Position numbers and translations under genes: made by a program. A stretch of DNA of 64,000 bases. Source: Haliclona indistincta (Eukaryota > Porifera > Demospongiae > Haplosclerida > Chalinidae). The stretch spans positions 976,888-1,040,887 of the forward strand of contig OZ024786.1 in NCBI GenBank assembly GCA_964017065.1, in the 5' to 3' direction. Every line of letters starts with the position of its first letter. Position 1 is the stretch's first letter. Positions 13,608-24,977 of the stretch are shown here, piece by piece. The notes beneath the pieces were generated by a model. The model had not been told where the DNA came from. It did not search any database and saw nothing but the letters and a program-made list of their open reading frames with translations.

Positions 13608-13807
13608 NNNNNNNNNNNNNNNNNNNNNNNNNNNNNNNNNNNNNNNNNNNNNNNNNNNNNNNNNNNNNNNNNNNNNNNNNNNNNNNNNNNNNNNNNNNNN
13701 NNNNNNNNNNNNNNNNNNNNNNNNNNNNNNNNNNNNNNNNNNNNNNNNNNNNNNNNNNNNNNNNNNNNNNNNNNNNNNNNNNNNNNNNNNNNNNNNNNNN
13801 NNNNNNN
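13608..13807. other. Assembly gap of 200 N
   Basis: Exactly 200 undetermined bases, which suggests a scaffold gap of nominal size. The sequence directly after it is the 5' flank shared by the receptor genes, so part of that flank, or another gene copy, may be missing. Confidence 1.
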
Positions 13808-13894
13808 GTTTGTTTATCTCCTAACTGATGACATAGTTCCTAAATGCAGTTATGAAATCTTGACGCAACTGAGTTTGTTCGTTGTCGTGGTATC

Positions 13895-16546
13895 ATGAAA
13901 TCAGCAGTCACGATCCTTTTCATATGGATTACGTGTATAAATGCTACTGGTAAGTGTTGTTACAGTATGCAGTATTAGCTGACAACCATCAAACATGTAT
14001 TTTCTATAAGGCCCAGTGTCAGTGATTACTTTGGGAGGAACGAATGCTCAGTTTCATTGTAATGGAAGTGGTACTGTTCTAGTTTGGGAAGTAGATGGAT
14101 TACCAAATAATGATCAGAGTATTGAGAATAGAGGGATAACTGATAATACAGTATCATCATCAGGTACAGTACAGTCCACTCTCACTGTACCAGCAACAAC
14201 AGAGAACAATGGCACTACTGTACGATGCTTTATTGGTTCATCATTGTTCAGTTTAACAATAGTCGGCAACTCCTCTACTCTCACTGTATTGCCAGGTCTA
14301 TGTTACTACAATACATCTGTTAGTGTTACTATGAGTCTACAGGTATTGGTCCAGTCGTCAATGTGAGGTTCAGTGTTTCATTCATCAGTCTATTGTGGGA
14401 TCCTCCAGCAACTGCCGGTGTACTCAGTGGTCTCTCCTATATAGTGATTGTGATGAACAACAACACTGGTCAAGTGATTGTCAGTGACACTACCGTGGAC
14501 ACCAACTATCCACTACCTGCTGGTCTCAATATGCCATGTCAGTACTACACAGCTAATGTGACAGCATTCTCATCTCAGCATCATAGTGAGAGTGTGGTTA
14601 CTGGGCAGAGAGTGCTAGGAGGTGAGTGACACTTGTGGTTCACTTTGTCCAAAGTTTATGAAATCATGTTTTTTTATAGATTACTATGATCTGGTGAGTG
14701 TGTCCAAAATTATAGTAGCCAGCCACAGCACTACTCAAGTTGGTGTTACTTTCACCATCAATACAGAACAGGTATAGGTGCAGGCAATGATGACATTAAA
14801 ATTTTATGTTTTATGACAATTCCTGTTATTGTAGCGGACTGCTCAAGTTTGTCCTCATCAAGATCTGGTGGCTGTGACATATCCAGCATCAAACACTGAT
14901 AACAGAGTCACTCATGATGAAATACGTCTAGCAACTGCTGGTGCAGTGGACTACACAGTCATTGTTGAAAGTGGATATTACTTTGCATGTGATATTAAGA
15001 TTCTGGCTGATGATATAACTGAAGTTGATGAAAAGACAGTTCTATTCAGTAAGTTACTAGTTGATGTTGTTTAACGCTTTAGTGACTGAATTATTTTGAC
15101 GAAGATTCAACTTGCTCTAAACTGACAGTTTGTCTTGCGTTTTCTACAACATGCAGTACGTTAGCTGTTCCAAACTAGCACTGTTTTTTCCTGGTATGTC
15201 AAAGTTTACGACCGTGTCCTAAACTCTGAGTTGGCCACTCCCACTTCGGAACCCGCTTAAGTGCTGCAACTCGTCATTTTTCAGCCAATTTTGGTCTTCG
15301 TTCAGCCCTTGTGACTGACACAAAAAGCTGGTGGTGTCCAGGTGAGCAAAAAGCATAGTTTAGACCATATTCTATGCCCAAGTATGCATTTCCGGGCATC
15401 CTGAAGCCTTAAAAATGCCAAAAGTGGGGAGAAGCTCCGCCCCTTCGAACCCCGGGTTAATGGGGGGACACCCCCTTTAAAATTCCCCCGTGCTGTACGT
15501 TTTAGTGGGGAGGGCGCGCCGAAAAACAGTGGGTTTTTTCAGGTAAAGTCATCTTTTGCAATTAAACTTGATTTGACCATTCTAGAGCACATTTTCCACT
15601 TTTTATGACGTCTAGAGTAGGTGGAGTCAATTATGGCGTCTAAAGGCGCTATAGGCCTTAAAGGGTTATTCTGCTCATACTGTGACAGGTTCCTATAATG
15701 TTCAAGACTGTGATGTATCCAGTGACCAGCACACTAGCTCCATACTAGTGGAGTGTACATTTGCCATCAATTCAACAGCACCAGGGATTGTAGTAATACA
15801 AGATGACCAGAGTCAATTCACCATCAGCAAGACACTGCAGAGACTGCTGCAGGATAGTGATAAAGGATCTCTCAACATTACCGGTCTACCAGCAGGAGAG
15901 TATAGTGTGAGAGTGTATGACAACAGTCCAGCTACTGACAGCACTAGTGCTGCATATCAGCATTATCAGTTAATACACATTATGGGACTACCTAAACCTT
16001 CATCTATTGTAATACATTCTGTTGTTGCTTCAGGTGCAATAACATTGAGCTGCCTTTCCATCAATGTTTATTGTTTGTATTCTCTATAGACACATCCAAT
16101 ATTGAGATGAGTTTACCTGTGCATACCGCAGTACACAACAGTGTCAGTCCTACCGTGCCTGCCTCTTCAACATGTATGCATGTTTTATCTTGTGATTCAT
16201 TATAGTCTTGCACATGTATACAGTTAATTCCACCACCTCAATCATCATTGCTGCTACTGGATTGCTGTTACTGGTCACTGCAGCAGTTATTACTGGTATA
16301 TTGTGCATGGCAGTTGCTATGAGACAAAAACAACGCACTACAGGTAATAATTATTGACTATTATAGGTTATAATTTATTAAGTTAAATGATCTTCATCAT
16401 CAGGTGTTATTGATCATGTACCAGTTGATGATAATCCTGCTTACATCACAATGAAGAGGATCACCTTGAACAAGAACACTGCTTATGAGACTGTCAATAT
16501 AAATGAAAATATCAATACTAGTGCAGTTTATGAGACTGTGTTATAA
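13895..16546 (+). CDS. Receptor copy A: Ig-FN3 single-pass protein with tyrosine-motif tail, 538 aa
   Basis: Nine exons: 13895-13949, 14011-14295, 14343-14621, 14680-14771, 14835-15048, 15689-16033, 16090-16173, 16224-16343, 16404-16546. All introns are GT-AG and phases agree, mostly phase 1. Residues 1-18 are a signal peptide. Residues 19-113 form an Ig domain with C35, W44 and C91. Residues 114-206 form an FN3-type domain (LLWDPPATAG, SYIVIV). Two further extracellular beta-rich domains (207-308 and 309-423) carry several sequons but match nothing I know. After a short stalk comes one TM helix (458-483). The tail has NPAYITM (Y505: NPxY and YxxM), TAYETV (Y519, fits the TxYxxV ITSM consensus) and AVYETV (Y534). 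It is probably a cell-surface recognition or adhesion receptor that signals through tyrosine phosphorylation; ligand unknown. Intron 5 is enlarged by a transposon. Confidence 0.85.
15075..15665. mobile_element. 591-bp insertion in intron 5 of receptor A, piggyBac-like target
   Basis: Receptor B has a 51-bp intron at this place; copy A has 640 bp. The extra DNA lies between TTAA (15071-15074) and TTAT (15666-15669), with imperfect inverted ends (CGCTTTAGTGACT and its near complement CCCTTTAAGGCCT). A TTAA-type target and C-rich ends resemble piggyBac-class MITEs. No coding capacity. The paralogue serves as the empty site. Confidence 0.7.
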
Positions 16547-17497
16547 GCAACTAACATGAACATTGATTGTAGCTCTAGCTACTAGTGGAACGGTTTCAGT
16601 GCAGCAGTTGAAATCAACTTATCTTGATTCTCTTACGGATAATTAGTCAGTGCATGACATAATTATTACCAAACACACATTTCAAATTTCAAATTTGGTC
16701 ATCTTAATGAAATAAAATCATTCTTCATTTAAAAAATTGAACTCTGTGCTACAGAGAATCAGTTTTACTATTTTCCAAGAAAAAATAGTGATTTTATTTA
16801 TGCCTGATTTTTTAATAATCATAATTCGGTGCTACATGTCAAACTTGCATGGTAAGACAACACAGATCTAACAATACATGTTAGATGTTTTTTTTGAATT
16901 GTGTTGGTGAGCTTCACCTCTGTGATGTAGGAGAATCATAATAGTTAAAAGTACTCGAATTGACGGTCGGGAAGAATTCTATTACCTTTTAGGGAATGCA
17001 AAGTCGGTCAAATTGTGTACTTTGTAATCTCAGGTGCTGGGAGTGGGGCTGTATTATGCTCAAGAACACCACTCTTTTACGAGGAGTTTACTTGTGGTTT
17101 ACGTGCTATCCTTTATCCCACTGTGCTCCTATTGTTTAACCCACTGTGCTCCTATTGTTTTGACAATCGATGCATGTAGAATTGAGCGTATCCACATCAC
17201 ATAGCATATTAAATTTTGGCTTTGAATTATTAGGAAATAATCCTCTAGGCTAGTGTCAAAAATCTCCAGAGAAGCTTTCGAGAATACTGAACATGAAAAA
17301 TTATGACCACGGTGGGAACTCTCTTTTGAGGACAAGTTGCTGCAAAGTGCAACTAGAGCTGTCAACACCATAGATTCTGAATATACTGTATGTATACTGT
17401 AGACCTCAAATGAGATACATTGCCCAACTGATGACGTAGTTTCTGAATGCAGTTATGAAATCTTGATACAACTGAGTCTGTTCATTATCGTGGCATC
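16547..17497. other. Intergenic spacer of the receptor array
   Basis: The block around 16940-17080 (ctcaggtgctggg, attatgctcaag) recurs downstream of the other copies (27130-27240, 36160-36215), and 17215-17310 recurs upstream of copy D (33005-33110). The spacer is therefore part of the duplicated unit. A possible polyadenylation signal (AATAAA) is near 16710. Confidence 0.7.
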
Positions 17498-19566
17498 ATG
17501 AAATCAGCAGTCACGTTCCTTTTTATCTGGATTACATGTATAAATGCTTCTGGTAAGTGTTGTTACGTACATACTAGTTGACAAGATTATAACACATTAT
17601 AAGGTCCAGTGTCAGTTACCACTCTGAGAGGAACGAATGCTCAGTTTCATTGTAATAGCAGTGGTACTGTTCTGGTGTGGGAAGTAGATGGATTACCAAA
17701 TAATGATCAGAGTATTGTGGATCGAGAAATAACTGAACATACAATATCATCATCATCAGGCACAGTACAGTCCACTCTCACTGTACCAGCAACATCAGAG
17801 AATGATGGTACTACTGTAAGATGCTTTATTGGTCCATCTTTGTTCAGTTTAACATTAGTCGGCAACTCCTCTACTCTCACTGTATTGCCAGGTCTATGTT
17901 ATTATAATACATCTGTTAGTGTTACTATGAGTCTACAGGTATTGGTCCAGTTGTCAATGTGAGGTTCAGTGTGTCATTCATCAGTCTATTGTGGGATCCT
18001 CCAGCAACTGCTGGTGTACTCAGTGGTCTCTCCTATACAGTGATTGTGATGAACAACAACACTGGTCAAGTGACAGTCAATGCTACTACCAACAAGACCA
18101 ACTATCCACTACCTGCTGGTCTCAATATGCCGTGTCAGTACTACACAGCTAATGTGACAGCATTCTCATCTCAGCATCATAGTGAGAGTGTGGTTATTGG
18201 ACAGAGAGTACCAGGAGGTGAGTGACACATGTGGTCCACTTTGTCCAAAGTTTATACAAAATCATTAATTTTAGAATACTATGATCTGGTGAATGTATCC
18301 AAAATTATAGTAGCCAGCCACAGCACTACTCAAGTTGCTGTTACTCTCACTATCAATACAGAACAGGTATAGCTATACATGTGCAGACAATGATGACTTT
18401 AAAATTTTATGTTTTATGCCGGTTAATTCCATTTATTGTAGCGGACTGCTCACGTTTGTCCTGATCAAGATCTGCTGGTTGTAACATATCCAACATCAAA
18501 CACTAATAAAAGAGTCACTCATGATGAAGTGCCTCTAGCAAATGCTGGTGCAGTGAACTACACAGTCATTGTTGAAAGTGGATATCACTTAGCATGTGAT
18601 ATTAAGATCATGGCTGATGACATATCTGTAGTTGATATACAGACAGTTCTATTCAGTAAGTCATGACTAGTTGATGTTGTGTTATAATCTGGTCATACTG
18701 TGACAGGTTCCTATAATGTTCAAGACTGTGATGTATCCAGTGACCAGCACACTAGCTCCATACTAGTGGAGTGTACATTTGCCATCAATTCAACAGCACC
18801 AGGGATTGTAGTGATACAAGATGACCAGAGTCAATATACCATCAACAAGACACTGCAGAGACTGCTGCAGGATAGTGATAAAGGATCTGTCAACATTACT
18901 GGTCTACCAGCAGGAGAGTATAGTGTGAGAGTGTATGACAACAGTCCAGCTACTGACAGCACTAGTGCTGCATATCAGCATTCTCAGTTAATACACATTA
19001 TGGAACTACCTAAACCTTCATCTATTGTAATACATTCTGTTGTTGCTTCAGGTGCAATAACATTGAGCTGCCTTTTCTATCAATTTTTATTGTTTGCAGT
19101 CTATATAGACACATCCAATCCTGAGATGAGTTTACCTGTGCATACCACACTACACAACAGTGTCAGTCCTACCGTGCCAGCAGTTCCAACATGTATGCAT
19201 GTTATTATCTTGTGATTCATATAGTCTTGCACATGTATACAGTTAATTCCACCATCTCTATCATCATTGCTGCTACTGGATTGCTGTTACTGGTACTTGC
19301 TGCAGCAGTTATTACTGGTATATTGTGCACGGCAGTTGCTATGAGACAAACACAACACACTACAGGTAATATTGACTATTGTAGGTTATAATTGAGTAAG
19401 TATATCTCCATCATCAGGTGTTATTGATCATGTACCAGTTGATGATAATCCTGCTTACATCACAATGAAGAGGATCACCTTGAACAAGAACACTACTTAT
19501 GAGACTGTTAATATAAATGAAACTATCAATACACGTACTAGTGCAGTTTATGAGACTGTGTTATAA
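17498..19566 (+). CDS. Receptor copy B: Ig-FN3 single-pass protein with tyrosine-motif tail, 542 aa
   Basis: Nine exons with the same phases as copy A: 17498-17552, 17604-17891, 17939-18217, 18275-18366, 18442-18655, 18707-19051, 19109-19192, 19243-19365, 19418-19566. Signal peptide MKSAVTFLFIWITCINAS, then Ig (cysteines in FHC and VRC), FN3, two uncharacterised beta domains, stalk, TM and cytoplasmic tail. The tail carries NPAYITM, TTYETV and AVYETV, keeping the ITSM-like TxYxxV. Differences from A are concentrated in the Ig end and in the third domain; the tail is nearly identical. All introns are short, so this is the cleanest copy of the family. A candidate polyadenylation signal lies at 19755-19760. 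Confidence 0.88.
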
Positions 19567-19754
19567 GCAACTAACATGAACATTGTCCTAGCTACTAGTA
19601 GACAGTTCCGGCAGCGCAGCAGTTGCAATGAGCCTGCTTAACTTGATTCTCTTATGGATATAAGTCATGCAGTGCATGACATATTAACTGTATATATAAC
19701 AGCTTCTCAATGCTGGTTCAAATTTGCCGGACTGAACTAGCTGTAGATCAGAAA

Positions 19755-19919
19755 AATAAACAGACAACTATATAGCTAGGCCATCAGTTGGGCAATAGAC
19801 CTTCTTTGAGGTCCTCATGTTTGTACATGTATACAGGTAGTATTCAGTTGTCAGATTATACGGTAGACCTCAAATGAGATTCATCGCCCAACTGATGTCC
19901 TATAGTTGTCTGTTTATTT
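19755..19919. repeat. Foldback at the 5' flank of a receptor unit
   Basis: Arms of about 55-60 bp (19755-19813 and 19866-19919) are near reverse complements, containing AATAAACAGACAACTATA and GACCTCAAATGAGAT. The right-hand motif (gacctcaaatgagat...cccaactgatg) also lies 70-110 bp upstream of the ATG in copies B and D, so the shared promoter region overlaps one arm of this palindrome. Confidence 0.7.
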
Positions 19920-19962
19920 AATTCTTGTTGCCCTTGCTAGTTGTTTGTTTATCTTCCAACTG

Positions 19963-20063
19963 ATGACGTAGTTCTTGAATGCAGTTATGAAATCTTGTTG
20001 CAACTGAGTCTGTTTGTTATCGTGGTACAGTGTATCATGAAATCAGCAGTCACGATACTGTGA
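19963..20063 (+). pseudogene. 5' stub of a further receptor copy
   Basis: The shared 5' flank (actgatgacgtagttcttgaatgc) is followed by the receptor signal-peptide start at 20037, but the frame runs MKSAVTIL then TGA at 20061. No donor, Ig or FN3 exon follows. It pairs logically with the 3' remnant at 25855-26422, with the middle replaced by transposon-rich DNA. Confidence 0.75.
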
Positions 20064-20629
20064 ATGAGAGCTGTGATGATCAATCAGATCTTGAAATACT
20101 TAACCGTATCAAAGCCCTTCCATTATATAAAACCGTTCACTGCTAGCTACATGTAGTACAAAGGAACTGAATTGACCACACCTACTTCTGTATGCCTCTT
20201 TATTATACTTTTTCTTCAGAGGAGATTGGAGTACACTCTGGTTCTAGTCACCCAGGTGAGTAAAACTAAATATTTACACATGATAATTTTCTGCCTTGTA
20301 GCTTCACACACTTCTGGTGTTATACTGTGTTATGCATAATTATGCTGGTATAATTTTGCCGCATTTATTACTTTTGATTATGCACAGAAACACCATTGTC
20401 CAGGTCCTCTGAGAAGCCATTAATACACACCACTAATATATAGCCAGCAAGGTGAATAAAATTTACTTACACCAAGATTACCAAGATAACTATCTTTGTT
20501 TTTGCTTCTATTGCGTATATAAAACACAATGTATTTTTGCGTAAACACAATGTAGCCATGTTACATGCAAGTATGCAATAAATATATGCCTCATGAAATC
20601 TTTTAACTATTTTGACTATGCATGCACAG
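20064..20629. other. Spacer with possible decayed small exons
   Basis: Two tiny splice-bounded open pieces (about 20220-20253 and 20388-20440) could be earlier exons of the PHD-finger fragment that follows, but they are too short to support. Confidence 0.3.
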
Positions 20630-21256
20630 ATGCATCATCCTCTCTGGGCAGTATTGATGATAACATTCTACTCATAAAAATGCCTCCAAAAATGAGGAAG
20701 AGAGGTCGTCCCAAAGGTGCAGGCCTGACTGTAATTGGTCTTCCCAAGAGGAAGGGGAAGACCATTACAACCAGGCCAAAGCCATTTGTATTGAAATCCG
20801 AGTGGGAAAAGACTAAAGGTATGTGTAAACCATCATCCACCTTTTCCCTCTACTTACATCATATCTCACTCTCATCATTTTAGCCATGCTCAATTGGTTC
20901 GTTGATAAAGAAACCGCTGAACGTGTAACACGTGGTGGTGATCTTGTGGAGGAATACGAAGTCGAGTGTCGCCCAGAAAGAATACCTCAAAAATGTTTAG
21001 ATGAGAACGTTTGCATTGGTCTAATTAGAAAGTATTTCTCATTGGATGCCGGGTGCTTACTTGAAGCTATGTATATACAATCGACACGATGCAGACTTCA
21101 GAGAATTGGGTTTGCACTTTGTGTCATATGGATCTACACTCTTTTGAAAGCATTTGTTGTGACGGCTGTTTAGAGTGGGTCCATATGAAATGTGACGGGC
21201 TGAAAAAACCTCCCAAGAGCAAGCACTGGTTTTGTAAAACATGTTTTTGCGTATAG
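20630..21256 (+). pseudogene. C-terminal piece of a transposon-derived protein with PHD finger
   Basis: Exon 20630-20818 (RKRGRPKGAGLTVIGLP) joins in frame at GTATGT/TTTTAG to an exon from 20884 (MLNWFVDKETAERVTRGG, then CLDENVCIGLIRKYF). A one-base frame change near 21085 is needed to enter the final part, WVCTLCHMDLHSFESICCDG then WVHMKCDGL and WFCKTCF up to the stop at 21254-21256. The spacing of Cys and His fits a C4HC3 PHD finger. The RGRPKGAG block followed by PHD recalls the C-terminus of SWIM-type (Mutator-related) transposase proteins of cnidarians and sponges. That link is from memory. The N-terminal catalytic part is absent, so this is a decayed remnant. Confidence 0.6.
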
Positions 21257-22202
21257 CCTTGTTTTTTGTTGTTTAAAAAAAAGTCATAATAATTATCAAG
21301 ATCGCACTGTTATTCTCTACTGAAACAGAAATTGCTTTACTACATGCAGACTACTACCATAATCATGTATTCTACAGTACTAGTCAGTACATCGGTGGGG
21401 TATCCAGGATTTGAATAACTCACTCTGTAATTGTTAGTTATATTCTAATAGCTCGCCAAGAGGGGTGCTTGAGCACTGAAATTGAAAGCACCCTTGTAGA
21501 TACCCCCTGTACATGTAACGCCGACACACAAAAATTGTTTGCAATCGATATCGTCATAGTTGTCACAGAGCGAGCTCATTGTCGCTCCGCGATATCCAAG
21601 ACTGCAAGCAAACTGCACGTAGCAACTCTGCACTCTTGGCTAGAAAAGTACAGCTAAAAAGTCATGAATGTCCTTGATTGGTTAACCGCCTAGTTTTACG
21701 GGACTGGAGTGATACGTGATACGCGACTGCAACTGGAGTCACAGCAGTGACGTGAATAGCGACCTCAGTCCAGAGCCATGCACCGTATACTTGCTCTGTG
21801 AATGCGTGTATGCATATTATGTTGTTCACTAGAGACGCGATAGCTGTTGTGCCGTCGACTTAATCAATTTATCCTGATCAACATGACCCAGTGTCTCCCA
21901 TAGCTTCTGAAACTGCTCCTCATACAATTATTATTATTATTATTATTTTCAACAGAAAACAGAACACAACATAGATAGAAGATTATACCTGATGAAGAAA
22001 TGAATATTATAATAATTATTATTATTGAAAAATAATAATAATATACGGAGAAAATATTTTCAAAATAAATATTATATACGGTTTCTCGACATCGCAATAA
22101 GTAGTATACAGTGTACTGTAAAATTTTAATACCAAAAGCTGCAAAGCAGCGAGCATTTTACTCGGAGAGGCTAAACCTGTCGCTAAACATTATGGTTAAG
22201 AC
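21257..22202. other. Non-coding stretch, start of a duplicated block
   Basis: No gene. From about 21815 the sequence matches 36700-36865 (gttgttcact...gagacgcg, tatacggagaaaatatttc), so it is a second copy of the region upstream of the signal exon at 36866. An ATTATT-rich patch lies at 21926-22040. Confidence 0.6.
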
Positions 22203-22270
22203 ATGGATATTTCCTGTTACTTATTTGTCCGTGATCTTTCGGCTTCAAAACACAGCAGCTGTGACAGAAA
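22203..22270 (+). pseudogene. Decayed duplicate of the signal-peptide exon at 36866
   Basis: It aligns with 36866-36938 over its whole length, including the GTAAG donor, but is five bases shorter in the hydrophobic core. The frame is lost and reads into a stop. It cannot encode a signal peptide. Confidence 0.75.
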
Positions 22271-22303
22271 GTAAGCTCATAGATAATACAGTACATGGTG
22301 GAT

Positions 22304-22714
22304 GGGACGCTGTAAAATGCGGAATAGCGGAATTGCGGCGGAATAACAGAATTGTTACTACTAAACCCAAACCCTAAACCTTCGCCTAACAGCACCCAGT
22401 ATGGACCTAACGGCGCCCAGTATGGATCAAATGGCGCCCAGTATTCGCCTAACAGCGCCCAGTACAGTTCGCCTAACAGCGCCCAGTATTCGCCTAACAC
22501 TGAGCGTCCAGCATGGACCTAACCGGCGCCCAGTACTATTCTGGCACGTTAGGCGAATACCGGGCGCTGTTAGGCGAATACTGGGCGCCGTTAGGTCCAT
22601 ACTGGGCGCTGTTAGGCGAAGGTTTTAGGGTCCTGGGTTTGGTTTGGGGTTTGGGTTTAGTTCTGTTAGCCATTCCGCCGGCAATTTCCGTTATTCCGCA
22701 TTTTACAGCGTCCC
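22304..22714. mobile_element. 411-bp foldback element with internal tandem repeats, 9-bp duplication
   Basis: Long inverted termini begin GGGACGCTGTAAAATGCGGA on both ends and extend, imperfectly, for about 100 bp. The interior holds many copies of a roughly 20-bp unit (CGCCTAACAGCGCCCAGTAT), pointing inwards from both sides. The flanks ATGGTGGAT (22295-22303) and ACGGTGGAT (22715-22723) form a 9-bp duplication with one mismatch. Long termini and a 9-bp duplication suggest a Mutator or foldback type. No protein; open frames here are repeat artefacts. Confidence 0.82.
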
Positions 22715-23593
22715 ACGGTGGATATGCAACGAACCCGTATACTGCAGTCCAGGATGGGTCAATCACTAGCGAGATTAAGTTGCACGTTCTTTGATCAAAC
22801 GCGTAACCGCGAACGGCAAAATGTCACGTGATCCCACGTTTACACCGCTCCCAGCAGTTCGTTTTACACGTTCGAACGCGTGGACAGCAATCTAGAGGTA
22901 AACAAGTTACATGTGACTAAAGTAGCTAGAATTTACCTCTGTTTGACGTTTGCTGAGTTACAATTATTTGTGTGGTGCATAGCGCTTGTGTTGGTATGCT
23001 TTGATCGTGAATTTTTGCTTTGTACAGTGACTAAAGCACCAGAGTAGCCGCATGCCTGCGTTCAGGTGGCATTCAGGTGAAAAATTCCCACTTTTTTCCT
23101 GAAATCCTGTGTCGCGGCTACTTGTGTTAGATTAGTACAGTCCTGGTTTGTTGTATGTTGTTTTCTGCATTTACTTTTTCTGATTTTAAGAAAACACTTT
23201 TACATCCTACTGATTTTGCAGTGACGTCCATGTTTGTCAATGCATAGAACAGCTAAGTTCAGCGTGGGTCAGCAAAACTCTTCGGCAGCACCTAGAAATG
23301 GTTTATAAGAGTCGACTTTCAGCTGGTAACCTTTGCTGCACGGTTAGCCAGGAGAGATTTTTAGCTAGAAATATGCATAATCCATACGATGTCGATTATT
23401 CCTAAATTATTCCTTGGTGTAGAATATTGTGCAACGTTTCAAGCTGCATTATACATTGAGACACACTCATTGATGCATCAGAGCGAGTTTCACGCTGCTA
23501 GTGTTGCTCTGTCACGAGCTGCAAATAAAAGAAAGTAACTTCTCTATGAATATTAATTAAACTTTCTAACTTTCTGAGGGTACATGTACCAGT
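22715..23593. other. Non-coding stretch, no gene seen
   Basis: No frame with domain signal. Two copies of aaactttctgagggtac (about 23565 and 23593) mark the edge of the retrotransposon fragment that follows. Confidence 0.4.
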
Positions 23594-23800
23594 AAACTTT
23601 CTGAGGGTACCAGTATCACTCTGTATGCTGATGATATTATGATGTACAAACTGATCACCTGTGCTGACGATTATGGTAAACTACAGACAGACATAAACAG
23701 TATCTACAATTGCATCTCTGCGAGATCTTTAACTTTGAACCCTGAAAAGTGCAAGTATCTTGTCTGCTCGAAAAAATCATCTCCAGAGCACCGGCATAAT
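23594..23800 (+). mobile_element. LINE reverse-transcriptase fragment
   Basis: The translation around 23615-23800 gives ITLYADDIMMY, the catalytic YADD box of a non-LTR reverse transcriptase. It is followed by a helix-rich spacer and LTLNPEKCKYLVCSKK, the next conserved RT block. Only about 65 residues remain; both sides end abruptly. Old, inactive remnant. Confidence 0.85.
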
Positions 23801-23846
23801 GATACGGTGTCATGCTTTAAATATAGGTTATACCATGAAAAGGAGG

Positions 23847-23964
23847 GTAATGCGGGATTTAAATCACCGCGGAAAACGATCGATTGTATAGACGACCAGA
23901 GCGCGAAGCGCGAGGGCGTCTATTTCGGTTTCCAAGGCGATTTAAATCCCGTATTGCCCGACTG
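23847..23964. repeat. Palindromic repeat
   Basis: Arms GGGTAATGCGGGATTTAAAT and its near complement ATTTAAATCCCGTATTGCCC enclose about 75 bp with smaller palindromes (gcgcgaagcgcg). Probably a small foldback element; no clear target duplication. Confidence 0.65.
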
Positions 23965-24071
23965 TTTCCGGGGAATTAGTGCCGTTTGGACGACTGCCGT
24001 TTCGTCGACTCCCGCTTCGTCGACTAATAAACACAGTTATTACGACGCGGTCACACCCACCTACCATATTA

Positions 24072-24954
24072 GAGAGTTTTAGTTAGCCGTTCACGCCAAA
24101 CGGCTGAACGTCAACGGCTGGTTCAGTGACGTCACCACTTATCTTGTAACTTGTGTACACACGAAGAAGGCATTCTAGTCGTGTACGTACACAACACTGT
24201 AGCGCGCACAGTATTTTGTAGGCACACGTAAAACACACAAAAACAGAAACCTAAAGCATGTGCCTTTGTGCTAGCTTATAACTAAAGCTAGGCGAGAGAA
24301 GCGAGAAGTCTTTGAAAACCATACGGGAAAACCAGGTGCAAGCAGTTGTAAACGGGAAAATTGAACGCGAGGCTGGAGATAACGTAGTCAGGCGTAGCCA
24401 CACCCATCGCGTGCGTTCCTTCGGATGGGTCAGGAGACATTAGTATACTCTAGTTGTCGTTCAGGAATGTAGCGCTACGCAATAGTTACGAGATGAATAT
24501 TGTTAATCACGTGTTGATATTTTAATAACCACGATGTAATAACTGAGGTCTGGGTTTGGCTATAAAAGAAACTCGTTTGCCCACGAGATGGCAGGTGTAG
24601 TGACTTGTATAGTGACTTGTGTCACCTCAAACTGCGCTTGAAACCAGCGATATACTACACGAGCGAGGAACACGCGAGTTCAGAAGTAGTCCCGGGTAAG
24701 GTCACGCGACAGTCATTAAGGTAACCGCCCACCCGGACGTGACGCAAAGCTAGCTGCAATCTGATTGGATTGCAACTATAGTCGCAAAGTGTACAACTCA
24801 AGCATACTAATGTCTCCTGACCCATCCGAAGGAACGCACGCGATGGGTGCGGCTAAGCCTGACTAGGGTTAACGGTGGATCACGTGCTAATTTGTGACGT
24901 CAGCATTGCCAGACGTTTACCGTTAGTGCAAATAAACGTGTAACTAAAACTCTC
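24072..24954. mobile_element. TA-duplication MITE (outer of a nested pair)
   Basis: Inverted ends GAGAGTTTTAGTTA and TAACTAAAACTCTC are flanked by TA on both sides, as in Tc1/mariner-type elements. A second MITE (24387-24863) sits inside it. No transposase frame is seen. Confidence 0.7.
24387..24863. mobile_element. TA-duplication MITE (inner), GTCAGGCGTAG family
   Basis: Inverted ends of about 60 bp (GTCAGGCGTAGCC..., containing CATCGCGTGCGTTCCTTCGG) with TA at each flank. A related element with the same GTCAGGCGT start is at 36259-36580. Non-coding. Confidence 0.82.
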
Positions 24955-24977
24955 TATTAACGCTACAGTAACGACTA

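Noticed and set aside
13559..13898. Frames running through the N block
   Set aside because: They consist of undetermined bases.
22183..22794. Frames rich in YWALLGE or APSMDQ repeats
   Set aside because: Generated by the short tandem units of the foldback element; mirrored on both strands.
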